This document shows, in pieces, positions 1-9,349 of a stretch of DNA of 64,000 nucleotides. Made by a program: the position numbers and the translations under genes. The stretch's first letter is position 1. Each line of letters opens with the position of its first letter. This DNA comes from CAZBLP01 sp964492825 (GTDB lineage Bacteria; DYJV01). The stretch covers positions 62,001-126,000 of the forward strand of contig CAZBLP010000001.1 in assembly GCA_964492825.1 (NCBI GenBank), written 5' to 3'. A model generated the notes under the pieces. It was not told where the DNA came from. It saw only the letters and a list, made by a program, of their open reading frames with translations, and did not search any database.

Positions 1-942
1 GACACTGAATTTTTCACACAAGAAGGTATTAAAACTATTTTACCGGAGATTGTTGACGATTTGAAAAATTTTGGGGTGAAATTTGATAGCTTTTTCAGTG
101 AAAAATCTCTTTTTGAAAAAGGGAAAGTTGCTGATGTAATAGAAAGTTTGAAAAAAGCCGGATATATTTATGAAAAAGATAATGCCTGGTGGATTAAAGT
201 TGAAGGAGACGATGACAGGGTTATTATTAAATCAGATGGTTCATATACATATCTGACTTCAGATATTGCTTATCACAAGGATAAATATGACAGAGGTTTT
301 GACCTGCTGGTAAATATTTGGGGAGCAGACCATCATGGATATGTTGCAAGATTAAAATCTGCCATTAAATATACAGGTTATGACCCTGATAAGTTAGAGA
401 TTTTACTTGTACAAATGGTTAATCTTTTACGTGGCAAAGAGAGAGTACCTCTTTCCACAAGAAAGGGAAAATTTGTTACTTTAAAAGAAGTTGTTGATGA
501 AGTGGGAAAAGATGCTGCAAGATTTATTTTTATGACCAGAAAGTATGATGCTCAATTGGATTTTGACCTTGAGCTTGCAAAGCAGCAGTCAAATGAAAAT
601 CCTGTTTATTATGTCCAATATGCACATGCAAGAATTTGCAGTATTTTAAGGAATTCTGATATTACTGTTCCAGGACGTATAGAGAAGGTTACATGTGAAG
701 ATGATATTGAAATAATAAAGAAACTGGAAGAATTCAGACATATACTAAAAGTTGCTGCAAATAATCTTGAACCTCATTTAATTACATATTATCTGCTTGA
801 ACTTGCAGCAAAGTTTCATTCATATTATAATAAAAACAAAGTCCTTGGAAACCCTGAGAGGCTGTTTTTAATAAAAACTATTAAAAAAGTTATAAAAAAA
901 GGACTTGATATTTTAGGGGTTTCTGCACCGGAGAAAATGTAA
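1..942 (+). CDS. argS: Arginyl-tRNA synthetase, C-terminal part (5' end outside window)
   Basis: Class I synthetase that charges tRNA-Arg with arginine using ATP, in the cytoplasm. The frame is open from base 1, so the gene begins before the window. About 313 residues remain of a protein usually near 550, and the HIGH-motif half is missing. Visible are the WGADHHGY segment, the LSTRKGKF stretch (the ArgS version of KMSKS) and the anticodon-binding helical domain opening with NPVYYVQYAHARI. The protein ends in LGVSAPEKM, a typical ArgS C-terminus. A TTG at 61 lies inside the coding frame and is not the start. Assignment is secure. Confidence 0.96.
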   Translation, partial: DTEFFTQEGIKTILPEIVDDLKNFGVKFDSFFSEKSLFEKGKVADVIESLKKAGYIYEKDNAWWIKVEGDDDRVIIKSDGSYTYLTSDIAYHKDKYDRGFDLLVNIWGADHHGYVARLKSAIKYTGYDPDKLEILLVQMVNLLRGKERVPLSTRKGKFVTLKEVVDEVGKDAARFIFMTRKYDAQLDFDLELAKQQSNENPVYYVQYAHARICSILRNSDITVPGRIEKVTCEDDIEIIKKLEEFRHILKVAANNLEPHLITYYLLELAAKFHSYYNKNKVLGNPERLFLIKTIKKVIKKGLDILGVSAPEKM

Positions 943-1010
943 TTTCTAATAGTTGATAATTTTTTTACTCCCCAGATTAACGGATAATCAATCTTTAAAG
1001 GAGCTGTTAT

Positions 1011-1223
1011 ATGGGCGGAATAGGTAAAACCCTAATTATATTGGGAATTGTTTTGGTTGTATTAGGTTTGTTTCTGAACTTCTCAGGTAAGATTCCGTTT
1101 TTAGGCAAGTTGCCGGGAGATATTTATATTAAAAAAGATAATTTTTCATTTTATTTTCCAATAACAACCTGCATTATTATCAGCATAATCCTTTCTTTGA
1201 TTTTTGGTATTTTTAGAAAATAA
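1011..1223 (+). CDS. Small inner-membrane protein, DUF2905 family
   Basis: A 70-residue protein with two predicted membrane helices (about residues 5-23 and 48-66). They flank a short soluble stretch containing GKIPFLGKLPGDIYIKK. The GKLPGDI signature and this architecture match the DUF2905 family, whose function is not known. AAAGGAG lies just upstream of the ATG. It sits 68 bases after argS and before the moxR-bat operon; a separate promoter for moxR in the following gap suggests it is not the first gene of that operon. The family call rests on remembered sequence features and was not searched. Confidence 0.8.
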   Translation: MGGIGKTLIILGIVLVVLGLFLNFSGKIPFLGKLPGDIYIKKDNFSFYFPITTCIIISIILSLIFGIFRK

Positions 1224-1246
1224 GTATCAAATTAATAAAAATTAAC

Positions 1247-1274
1247 TTGACTTAAATGGTGATATTACTAAAAT
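1247..1274 (+). promoter_or_regulatory. Likely sigma-70 promoter of the moxR-bat operon
   Basis: TTGACT (1247-1252) and TAAAAT (1269-1274) are separated by 16 bases and lie about 50 bases before the moxR ATG, which has AGGAGG just upstream. Both boxes are close to consensus. The position in the only sizeable gap before nine co-directional genes supports it as the operon promoter. Confidence 0.55.
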
Positions 1275-1326
1275 TGCCGACCGATGACTCAACATTTAAA
1301 ACCTAATCAAATTCAGGAGGTATTAT

Positions 1327-2307
1327 ATGATAGATATTGAAAAAATTGAAGCAAAAATATTGACAACTCAGCCTTTGATAAAAATGTTCTTTAATGAAAT
1401 GCATAAGGTTATTGTGGGACAGGAAGATTTAATAAGAAAATTGCTTCTTGCTTTTCTTATTGATGGCCATATTTTGCTTGAAGGTGTTCCGGGTCTTGCT
1501 AAAACAAAAACAGCTGATACATTTTCAAAAATACTTGACCTTCATTTTCAGAGAATTCAATTTACTCCTGATCTTTTACCAGGAGATTTAACAGGTACCC
1601 TGATTTATAATCCAAAAGAAATGGAGTTTCAATTTAAAAAAGGACCTGTTTTTACGAATTTCTTGCTTGCTGATGAAATTAACAGGGCTCCAGCTAAAGT
1701 TCAAAGTGCACTTCTTGAGGCAATGCAGGAGAAAAAAGTAACCATAGGCGAAGAAACTTTCAGCCTTGATCTGCCATTTTTTGTTGTAGCAACACAAAAT
1801 CCTCTTGAGCAGGAAGGTGTTTATCCTCTGCCAGAAGCACAGATGGATAGATTTTTGTTTAAAGTTTTGGTTACGTATCCTGATAAGGAGGAAGAAAAAG
1901 CCATAATGAGGGAACATGCTTTTGAACATGAAACTGAATTAAACAAAGTTTTTGATAAAGAGACTCTGGATAAAATAAAGGGAGCTCTTGAAGATATTTA
2001 TATAGATGAAAAAATAGAAGATTATATAGTTGATGTTGTTTCTGCTACAAGAGACCTTGATAGAATAAAAATGGACAGAAGACTTCTTAATTTTGGTGCA
2101 TCTCCAAGAGCATCTCTTAATTTGTTCAAAGCTGCAAAAGGTAATGCGTTTTTGGAATCTAGGGCGTATGTTATACCTCAAGATGTTAAAGATGTTGCAA
2201 AAGAGGTATTAAGGCACAGAATTTTATTAAGTTACGAAGCTGAAGCGGAAAATATTACAACAGATAACATAATAGAAGAAATTTTAAATAAAATCCCAAC
2301 ACCATAA
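1327..2307 (+). CDS. moxR: MoxR-family AAA+ ATPase
   Basis: A 326-residue AAA+ ATPase that acts as a chaperone-like partner of von Willebrand factor A (VWA) proteins. Walker A is GVPGLAKT (residues 53-60), Walker B is LLADEINR (113-120), and VATQNPLEQEG forms sensor 1. Length and motif order match MoxR proteins. It is the first gene of a run of moxR, DUF58, BatD-like, batA, batB-batC, batD and batE genes, the classic arrangement in which MoxR is thought to remodel the membrane-bound VWA proteins. Start is the ATG with AGGAGG six bases upstream. Confident family call; the client protein is inferred from context. Confidence 0.95.
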   Translation: MIDIEKIEAKILTTQPLIKMFFNEMHKVIVGQEDLIRKLLLAFLIDGHILLEGVPGLAKTKTADTFSKILDLHFQRIQFTPDLLPGDLTGTLIYNPKEMEFQFKKGPVFTNFLLADEINRAPAKVQSALLEAMQEKKVTIGEETFSLDLPFFVVATQNPLEQEGVYPLPEAQMDRFLFKVLVTYPDKEEEKAIMREHAFEHETELNKVFDKETLDKIKGALEDIYIDEKIEDYIVDVVSATRDLDRIKMDRRLLNFGASPRASLNLFKAAKGNAFLESRAYVIPQDVKDVAKEVLRHRILLSYEAEAENITTDNIIEEILNKIPTP

Positions 2308-2334
2308 TTCATATTTTCATCAGGATTTTTTATT

Positions 2335-3183
2335 ATGCTTGAATTATTCGAATATATAAAAAAATTAAATATTAAAATAAAATTTCTTTCTACTGATATT
2401 TTTGCAGGAGAATATGCAAGTGCATTTAAAGGCAGAGGTATTGAATTTGAAGAAGTCAGAGAATATATAGTTGGCGATGATATTAAATCAATAGATTGGA
2501 ATACCACTGCTAAAACTGGTAGGTTGCATACCAAAGTTTTCAGAGAAGAGAGAGAATTAACATCAATAATTCTGTTAGACACATCTACTTCAATGAATTT
2601 CGGTTCCAAATGGGTGTTTAAATCAGACCTTGCCACAGAAATAGCAGCTCTTTTTTCATACACAGCCATAAAGAATAATGACAAAGTAGGCTTGATTCTG
2701 TTTGATAAAGAAGTCCATACATATATTTTACCTAAAAAAGGCAGAAATCATATCTGGCATATAATCAAGACAATGGTCAACAATAAAAACCACAATAAAA
2801 AAACAGATATTAACGAGGCTCTTAAATTTTTATCAAATACAATAAAAAAGAAAAGTATAGCATTTGTAATTTCAGATTTTATAACAAACAAGGATTTTCT
2901 TACTTCATTTAAATCATTGAAAAAAAATTTTGATTTTGTTCCAATAATTATAACTGATCCTTTTGAGGAACGTTTGAATTTGTCAAAAAAATTTATTTTA
3001 AGTTTTAAAGATTGTGAATCTGAAAATAGTTACAAAGGATATATTGATTTTGAAAATAATATGAAAAAAATAATTAGCAGAGAATTTAAAAGAATTAATA
3101 TTTATCCCTTAGAGATAAAGACAAATAAGCCTTATTTACCTGAAATTGTAAAATACTTTAGAGCAAGGAGAAAAACATTATAA
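2335..3183 (+). CDS. DUF58 domain protein (VWA-like, MoxR partner)
   Basis: A 282-residue cytosolic protein of the DUF58 family. Residues 33-56 carry the hallmark stretch with GRGIEFEEVREY and IKSIDWN. It is followed by a VWA-like domain with a metal-site motif DTSTSM (D82, S84, S86). It lies 27 bases after moxR, the usual partner position. DUF58 proteins are linked to MoxR in many genomes, but the biochemical role is not settled. Its final codons contain the AAGGAG that appears to serve the next gene, so translation of the two is probably coupled. Confidence 0.9.
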   Translation: MLELFEYIKKLNIKIKFLSTDIFAGEYASAFKGRGIEFEEVREYIVGDDIKSIDWNTTAKTGRLHTKVFREERELTSIILLDTSTSMNFGSKWVFKSDLATEIAALFSYTAIKNNDKVGLILFDKEVHTYILPKKGRNHIWHIIKTMVNNKNHNKKTDINEALKFLSNTIKKKSIAFVISDFITNKDFLTSFKSLKKNFDFVPIIITDPFEERLNLSKKFILSFKDCESENSYKGYIDFENNMKKIISREFKRINIYPLEIKTNKPYLPEIVKYFRARRKTL

Positions 3184-4085
3184 AAAGGACAGTTTTTTTT
3201 ATTATACTTTGCTTTGTTTCTGTTTCAGCTCTTTTTGCTGAAAATTTTCAGGTGAATATTACCTATGATAAAAACAAAATCTATCTGGGAGAATTAGTTA
3301 AATTCACTATAAAAATCGACTCTGATATAAACATTAAAAATATTAATTCAAATTTAAAGAATAAATTACAGGATTTTGGAATTTCAGAAATAACCAAAAA
3401 TTTAGACAATAAAAAAGTTGTTTATAATTTTAATTTACAGTTTTTTAAAACCGGCACAGTTAAAATTCCGTCAATTGAGTTTAATATAACAACTGAAAAG
3501 GGCAATTATAAAATATATTCAAATTCTTTAAATGTGGATATTTTATCCAATTTAAAAGATAATGAAAGTTTTCATGATATTAAACCTCCTGAAAAAGTAG
3601 GTTTTTATTTAACAACAAGAGAATTTTTGATTTTATCAATTATTATTTCATTAATTATCTTATTAATGTTTCTTTTTAGATATTTAAAAAACAGAATAAG
3701 CACAAAAGAGCATTCTGTAAAATTAAGTCCAATTGAAGAGTTTAATGATAGGTGTAAAATATGTGAAAAATTACTGAACAGAAGTGATTTAAAAGGATTT
3801 TATTTTAAAATTTCAGAAGCAGCAAGGATCTATTTTGACAGAATTTACAATATTCACACACTTGAGGCTACAATAAAAGAGATAAAATATATATTTGAAA
3901 ATAATTTATCAGTTGATGGAAGCATTAAAAATGAGATTATAAATTTGTTTAAAAAATGGGATTTTTACAAATTTACAGGGAATTTTCCCAGTATTGAAGA
4001 AGCTAAAAAAGATTTCAGAAAAATAAAGAATATAATTGAGCTTATAGAAGAACTTACGCAGCAGAAAGATAAAAACAATGTATAG
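3177..4085 (+). CDS. Secreted, single-TM BatD-like protein (apparent ATT or ATA start)
   Basis: Sits between DUF58 and batA, where a short BatD/DUF4381-like protein is common. The first canonical start in frame is a GTG at 3252 with no ribosome binding site, and it would remove an obvious signal peptide. Reading upstream in the same frame gives KRTVFFIILCF, then a hydrophobic run ending ALFA before ENFQV, a good Sec signal. The frame is closed by TAG at 3159, so the only candidates for this signal are ATT at 3177 or ATA at 3180. These lie 6 and 9 bases after a strong AAGGAG (3165-3170). The mature protein has a beta-rich periplasmic part, one membrane helix (about residues 150-168) and a helical C-terminal tail ending in EELTQQKDKNN. 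Function is not known beyond operon context. Confidence 0.75.
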   Translation: MIKRTVFFIILCFVSVSALFAENFQVNITYDKNKIYLGELVKFTIKIDSDINIKNINSNLKNKLQDFGISEITKNLDNKKVVYNFNLQFFKTGTVKIPSIEFNITTEKGNYKIYSNSLNVDILSNLKDNESFHDIKPPEKVGFYLTTREFLILSIIISLIILLMFLFRYLKNRISTKEHSVKLSPIEEFNDRCKICEKLLNRSDLKGFYFKISEAARIYFDRIYNIHTLEATIKEIKYIFENNLSVDGSIKNEIINLFKKWDFYKFTGNFPSIEEAKKDFRKIKNIIELIEELTQQKDKNNV

Positions 4086-5064
4086 ATTTGAAAATCCCGA
4101 ATATTTTTTATTGATTTTTTTAATTCCTTTTATACTTTATTATTACAATCTAATTCAGAATAGATTGAAATTTAGCTATTCTGTTGCTGATTATATAGGC
4201 AGTAACAATAAATTTTTCTTTTATTTCCGCAATTTTATTAATTTGTTTGTTTTAATTTTTTTAATTTTTTCTCTTGCTAATTTGCAAAAAATAGAATCAA
4301 TTACAAATACTACTGCAAAAGGTATAAATATTTTAATCACCCTTGATAGTTCCGGAAGCATGGCAGCACTTGATTTTCGCAGAAAAGGTAAAGAGATGAC
4401 CAGATTGGATGCGTTAAAATCAGTAGTAAATGATTTTATTAATAAACGGCTTAATGACAAAATTGGACTTGTGGTTTTTGGCAAAGAAGCATTTACCCAA
4501 TGCCCATTAACCATTGACCATGAAACATTACATTTTCTTGTTAATAGAATAGAGCTTGGTATGGCAGGAGATAGCACTGCCATAGGCTCAGCAATGCTTT
4601 TGTCTATAAAAAGATTAAAAGATGTTAAAAGTAAATCCAAAATTATTATTCTTGTTACTGACGGTAGAAATAACAGTGGCAAGGTTAACCCTATTACAGC
4701 TGCAAAACTTGCAAAAGAGTATGGGATTAAAATTTATACAATTGGCATAGGTAGTAAAGGTAAACCTGTTCCAATAATTCAAAGAACACCTTTTGGATTA
4801 AGGAAAATATTGGTAAATGTGGATTTGGATGATTATACTTTAAAACAAATAGCAGAAATAACAGGTGCAAAGTATTATAATGCAGCTAATTTCAAAGCTT
4901 TGAAGAAGATAATTAATGATATTAACAAAATTGAAAAAACCAAATTCAAAGTAAAAAAATATGTGCAAAGAACATATTTATACTATTATTTTCTTGCAGT
5001 TTTTTTAATTTTATTAATTTTTAAAATATTTTACTTTAATTTTTATAAAATAGAAATTCCGTAA
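4078..5064 (+). CDS. batA: BatA-type VWA membrane protein
   Basis: A 328-residue protein with an N-terminal membrane anchor, a second helix near residues 50-67, a periplasmic VWA domain and a C-terminal helix (about 298-320). The metal-ion site is complete: DSSGS (D90, S92, S94), GDSTAIGSA and LVTDGRNN. It overlaps the previous gene by 8 bases, a sign of coupled translation. Bat proteins (Bacteroides aerotolerance) are thought to form a membrane complex protecting the cell envelope from oxidative stress, working with MoxR. Family is secure; exact function is inferred. Confidence 0.92.
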   Translation: MYRFENPEYFLLIFLIPFILYYYNLIQNRLKFSYSVADYIGSNNKFFFYFRNFINLFVLIFLIFSLANLQKIESITNTTAKGINILITLDSSGSMAALDFRRKGKEMTRLDALKSVVNDFINKRLNDKIGLVVFGKEAFTQCPLTIDHETLHFLVNRIELGMAGDSTAIGSAMLLSIKRLKDVKSKSKIIILVTDGRNNSGKVNPITAAKLAKEYGIKIYTIGIGSKGKPVPIIQRTPFGLRKILVNVDLDDYTLKQIAEITGAKYYNAANFKALKKIINDINKIEKTKFKVKKYVQRTYLYYYFLAVFLILLIFKIFYFNFYKIEIP

Positions 5065-5087
5065 TACTCAATGAACTGGAGTGGTTA

Positions 5088-6794
5088 ATGACGTTTAAAA
5101 ATCAAGGTGTTTTGCTATTGCTTTTACTTGCGCCTTTTATTTTGTTGAGTTTTCACTATTCATATTTAAAGAGAGAGCGGTTTATAAAAAGTTTTTTCTC
5201 AACTTCTAATTTTGCCAAAATAGGAGTTTTTAGAAGCAGAGGCAAACTTTTTCTAAAATCTTTATTTATAACATTAGCCTATTGTATGGCTGTAATAGCT
5301 TTGGCAGGCCCCAGGTACGGGTTTAAAGATATTAATTTGTCCACTATTGGCAACAATGTTTTTATAGCAATAGACACATCAAAGAGTATGAATGCTCAGG
5401 ATATAAAACCTGACAGAATTACAGTTGCAAAGAGAAAAATAATAGATTTTGTAAATAATGCAAAAGGTGAGAGAATAGCTCTGATTCCTTTTGCAGGCCA
5501 GCCTTATATGTTGATACCATTAACAACAGATTATTCTATTTTTAAATCTTTTATAGATATTGTTGATACAGATTTAATACCTGTGCAAAGTACTGATTTT
5601 TATAATCTTATAAATAGAATGGCCAAGGTTATTTCAAAATATAAATTAACCAATGTAGCGCTTCTAATTTTATCAGACGGAGAAGATTTTGGAGGAAACA
5701 TTGATGCTGCAATAAAACTTTGCAAAAATTATAAAATAACAATTTATGCTATTGGCATAGGTAGTGGAGAACCTGCTCCCATACCGCTTAAAAACGGGGG
5801 GTTTAAAAAAGACAAGAATGGAAGCCTGATAACCACAAGATTAAATGAAAAATTTCTTGAAAACTTAGCTTTGTCTACAAATGGAGTTTATGTAAAATCT
5901 ACATCTACATCAGAAGATATTGAATTTATATATAAAAAAATAGCTGCAAATAATAAAATTAATAAAGCTGCAATATATAAAAAAAGGATTTATTTCAATA
6001 GGTTTCAATGGTTTTTAATGTTGAGTTTCATATTTTTATGTTTTTATTTTGTTATTAATGAAAAGAAACTTAAATCTGTAATAACATTAATTTTAATGGT
6101 AATGATTTTTCAAATATCCCCTTTATTAGCAAATCCGTATTTTAACAACAAAAGAGGCATTAGCTCCTTTAATAAACATCAATATAGAGAATCAATAGAA
6201 TATTTCAATAAAGCCTTTAAAGAGGATAAGAATCTTAAATTTAAATTTAATTTAGGAGATTCTTTGTATAAATTAAAAAAATATGATAATAGCAGTAGAG
6301 CTTTTACCTCAATTATAGATAAATCAAAAAGCAGCATTTTAAAAGAGAAAGCATTTTACAATAGAGGTGTAATTAATTATACACAAAAAAAATTTAAAAA
6401 AGCCCTTGATGATTTTAAATTAGCCATTAAATTAAATCCTGAAGACAAAGAAGCAAGAATTAATTATGAGCTTACATTAAAAAAATTACAACAGAAGCAA
6501 AAAAATCAGAAACACCGGCAAAAGAATAACAATCAACAGAAGCAAAAAAAGAAGAAAAAACAAAAGAATCAGCAAAATCAGCAAAAAAATAAACAGAATG
6601 AAAGTAAAAAGCATAAAGAGAATCCTTCTGAGTTAAAAAAACAAAAAAAGAATAATGCTGCACAAAATAAAGACAAAGAAAAGATAGATAAAAAACTATT
6701 GAACCTCTACAATGACAATAAAGTTTTCTTAAAACAAGCAATAAAAAAACATTTTCTAATGCATAAATACAAAAATCCTGAGAAGGATTGGTAA
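5088..6794 (+). CDS. batB: BatB-BatC fusion: VWA domain plus TPR and Lys/Gln-rich tail
   Basis: A 568-residue protein. The first part is BatB: two N-terminal membrane helices, a VWA domain with DTSKS (D96, S98, S100) and LSDGEDFGG, and a helix at about 305-323. A second hydrophobic run ending ISPLLA before NPYFNN (near 340) looks like the signal peptide of a separate BatC, now internal. TPR helices follow (350-465), then a tail very rich in Lys and Gln (466-530), as in stand-alone BatC. In many genomes batB and batC are separate genes, so this is a natural fusion. It starts 23 bases after batA. Confidence 0.9.
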   Translation: MTFKNQGVLLLLLLAPFILLSFHYSYLKRERFIKSFFSTSNFAKIGVFRSRGKLFLKSLFITLAYCMAVIALAGPRYGFKDINLSTIGNNVFIAIDTSKSMNAQDIKPDRITVAKRKIIDFVNNAKGERIALIPFAGQPYMLIPLTTDYSIFKSFIDIVDTDLIPVQSTDFYNLINRMAKVISKYKLTNVALLILSDGEDFGGNIDAAIKLCKNYKITIYAIGIGSGEPAPIPLKNGGFKKDKNGSLITTRLNEKFLENLALSTNGVYVKSTSTSEDIEFIYKKIAANNKINKAAIYKKRIYFNRFQWFLMLSFIFLCFYFVINEKKLKSVITLILMVMIFQISPLLANPYFNNKRGISSFNKHQYRESIEYFNKAFKEDKNLKFKFNLGDSLYKLKKYDNSSRAFTSIIDKSKSSILKEKAFYNRGVINYTQKKFKKALDDFKLAIKLNPEDKEARINYELTLKKLQQKQKNQKHRQKNNNQQKQKKKKKQKNQQNQQKNKQNESKKHKENPSELKKQKKNNAAQNKDKEKIDKKLLNLYNDNKVFLKQAIKKHFLMHKYKNPEKDW

Positions 6795-6806
6795 TAGAGG
6801 TATAAG

Positions 6807-8516
6807 TTGAGAAATATATTAAAGTTAATTATTTTTATGTTTATCTTATGTTCTGTGGCAATTTCTCATGCAAAAGAGAGTATAGTTCTGTCAGTGGATT
6901 CTACTAATCTTGTTATAGGGCAAAGCACAAATTTAAGCATTACAATTAGCAATGTTTCAACATCTGAAAAACCTGAAATAAAAAATATTTCCGATTTTAA
7001 TATCAGTTATATAGGAACTTCAAGCAGTATATCCATTATAAACGGCAGTTTTAAGTCCAATAAAACATATACTTATATTTTGGTGCCACTTAAAAAAGGA
7101 AAGTTTACAATAGGCCCTGCTGTTCTAACCTCGAAAGGAAAGGTTTACAAGAGCAACACAGTGGTAATATCAGTTTCTGATAGACCTGTTGCCAGAGGAA
7201 AAAAGGAAAATAAGAATATATTTTTAGTTGTAAATGCAAATAAAAGTAATGTTAAGCTAAATGAAGAAGTTATTTTAGATGTGAAATTATACAGGCGTAT
7301 AGAACTATACAATATGAGAATAAAAGTTCCTGATTTAAACGAGTTTCTTATTACCAAACTTACAAATGCACAGGAATATATAGAGCCTTTTAATGGCATA
7401 AAATATTATGTTGATGAATTAAAGTATTCATTAATTCCCACTGAAACTGGAAAATTTACAATTCCACCGTTTATACTTTACGGTGAAAAACCTCTGTCAG
7501 ATTCACCTGTTGGAGGATTTTTTAAAAATCCTTTTATTGCTGGTGAAACAAAGCAGATTTCTGTACCAAGCAATAGTTTAAAAATTACTGTTAACCCGTT
7601 AAAAGACAATGTTTATGCAGTGGGGGATTATAGTTTTTCATGTAGTATTGATAAAGATAGAGTTAAGGTAGGAGAGAGTATTACTTTTACATTTAAGATT
7701 TCAGGTTCCGGAGATCTTAATTTTTCTCAAAATTTAAAATTGCCTAAAATTAAAGGTTTAAAGTATTATCCTGACAAACCAAAGGTTTCAGTTAAATCTT
7801 CAAAAAATGGTTTAATAAGCAGTAAAATTGAAAAAATAGCAATTATCCCTGAAAAAAGCGGTTTTTATAAAATATCAAAACTGAAAATTTTATTTTATAA
7901 TCCCAGGAAAAATAAATATGAGCGATTTTTTTTGCCTAAAATTTCATTTGATGTATTTGCAAGCAACAAGAGTAAATTAAAAGTTGTTGAATCAAACAAT
8001 AAGAACCAGAGCAAAAGCCAAGAAGTTACTTCTGAAGAAACGATTGATACAATTATTACTAACCAACCTATTGAGAATCAGATGATTTTCATATCATTTT
8101 ATAAAATTCTCATATTCTACATTATACCTATAATAATTTTAATTGTAAGTTATTTATTGAGATATTCTTATCTTATAAGAAGAGCCAATTATAAAAAAAT
8201 AATTCAATCAAATGCTTTTAATAATTTCAAAAAATTTATTAATCAAACTGACGATATAGAGCAGATCAGCAATGGAATAAAAAAATATTTTTCAGAGAAA
8301 ACAGGAAATATTGAGCATTCTTATACATTTAAAGAGATTATCTTAATTCTGGAAAAATATGAAATTGAGAAAAGTATTATTGAAAAGTTGCAGGGTATTT
8401 TATCAAATATAGAAAAAGTTCAGTTTGCTAAATCTGGTAATATTGATATTCAGTTAATTAAAAATGAAATTATAAGATTGATTGATAAAATTGATAAAAA
8501 AATGAGGTTTAAATAA
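6807..8516 (+). CDS. batD: BatD-family protein
   Basis: A 569-residue protein with a Sec signal peptide (residues 1-22, ending AISHA). It has a large periplasmic beta-rich region with repeated immunoglobulin-like modules, a membrane helix around 430-450 and a cytosolic helical tail. This is the layout of BatD (oxygen-tolerance family). Start is TTG with GAGGT upstream; no better ATG would keep the signal peptide. It lies 12 bases after the BatB-BatC gene and overlaps the next gene by one base. Its tail resembles that of the BatD-like gene upstream of batA, suggesting an internal paralogue in the operon. Confidence 0.88.
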   Translation: MRNILKLIIFMFILCSVAISHAKESIVLSVDSTNLVIGQSTNLSITISNVSTSEKPEIKNISDFNISYIGTSSSISIINGSFKSNKTYTYILVPLKKGKFTIGPAVLTSKGKVYKSNTVVISVSDRPVARGKKENKNIFLVVNANKSNVKLNEEVILDVKLYRRIELYNMRIKVPDLNEFLITKLTNAQEYIEPFNGIKYYVDELKYSLIPTETGKFTIPPFILYGEKPLSDSPVGGFFKNPFIAGETKQISVPSNSLKITVNPLKDNVYAVGDYSFSCSIDKDRVKVGESITFTFKISGSGDLNFSQNLKLPKIKGLKYYPDKPKVSVKSSKNGLISSKIEKIAIIPEKSGFYKISKLKILFYNPRKNKYERFFLPKISFDVFASNKSKLKVVESNNKNQSKSQEVTSEETIDTIITNQPIENQMIFISFYKILIFYIIPIIILIVSYLLRYSYLIRRANYKKIIQSNAFNNFKKFINQTDDIEQISNGIKKYFSEKTGNIEHSYTFKEIILILEKYEIEKSIIEKLQGILSNIEKVQFAKSGNIDIQLIKNEIIRLIDKIDKKMRFK

Positions 8517-9295
8517 TGAAATTTCTCATAAAAATAATTTTAATTTTTCCCATTGCACTATCTTTATATGCTGGTAATGTTGAGCAATCTGAAATTTATC
8601 AATCTTTTGGCAGTGCAAACAAATATTTTCATGAGAAAAATTATAACAAAGCTATTGAGCTTTACAAAGAAATTTATAAAAAAGGCATTCATAATGGATA
8701 TATTTTTTACAATATAGGCACATCTTATATTAAAAAACATGAGCTTGGCAAAAGTCTATATTGGTACAATAAAGCAAAATTTTTTATTCCATTAAACAGC
8801 TCTTTAAATAAAAATATTCAGATAGCTATTAGCAGAAATCAAGATAACATTCCTGACAAAACTTTTTTTAAATATCTTGAAAGTATTTTTATATTAGGTA
8901 AAATTTTTTCTATGAAAATAAACTATTATATTACAACTGGTTTGTTCTTGGTGCTAATTTTATTTTTAATTATAAAAAATTTTGTAATTAATTTGAAAAA
9001 AAAATATATTCTTAACAGAGCTATAATTTTTTCATTAGTTTTATTTGTAATTTTTTCCATTAATCTTATTTTTGAATATTATGAATATAATTTTCTAAAT
9101 ACAGGATACATTATTGCAAACAATACCTCTGTTAAAGATGATTACAACATAGATGCAAATACCATTGCCACTGTTAATGACGGCACAAAAGTGTTTATTT
9201 TATCAGGTAATGATAAGTTTTACAAAATAAAGCTTTTAAACAAGCTTGAAGGCTGGGTGTTGAAAAGCAAAGTTATAAATAAAGAGAATGAATAG
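8516..9295 (+). CDS. batE: BatE-like TPR and SH3 membrane protein
   Basis: A 259-residue protein with a signal peptide (ending LSLYAG), TPR-like helices to about residue 110, two membrane helices (about 135-155 and 165-187) and a C-terminal SH3-like domain with GTKVFILSGNDKFYKIKL and EGWVLKSKV. This order matches BatE. Its ATG shares one base with the batD stop. It is the last gene of the bat operon. No clear hairpin terminator follows, only an AT-rich stretch. Role in the Bat complex is inferred. Confidence 0.85.
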   Translation: MKFLIKIILIFPIALSLYAGNVEQSEIYQSFGSANKYFHEKNYNKAIELYKEIYKKGIHNGYIFYNIGTSYIKKHELGKSLYWYNKAKFFIPLNSSLNKNIQIAISRNQDNIPDKTFFKYLESIFILGKIFSMKINYYITTGLFLVLILFLIIKNFVINLKKKYILNRAIIFSLVLFVIFSINLIFEYYEYNFLNTGYIIANNTSVKDDYNIDANTIATVNDGTKVFILSGNDKFYKIKLLNKLEGWVLKSKVINKENE

Positions 9296-9349
9296 TTAAA
9301 AATGAATTATGAAAAATTATTTTCGATTTGGTAAAAGGGAGGATACCAC

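Noticed and set aside
2232..2684. Long minus-strand frame opposite moxR and DUF58
   Set aside because: It is antisense to two well-conserved genes and has no recognisable protein features; a shadow frame.
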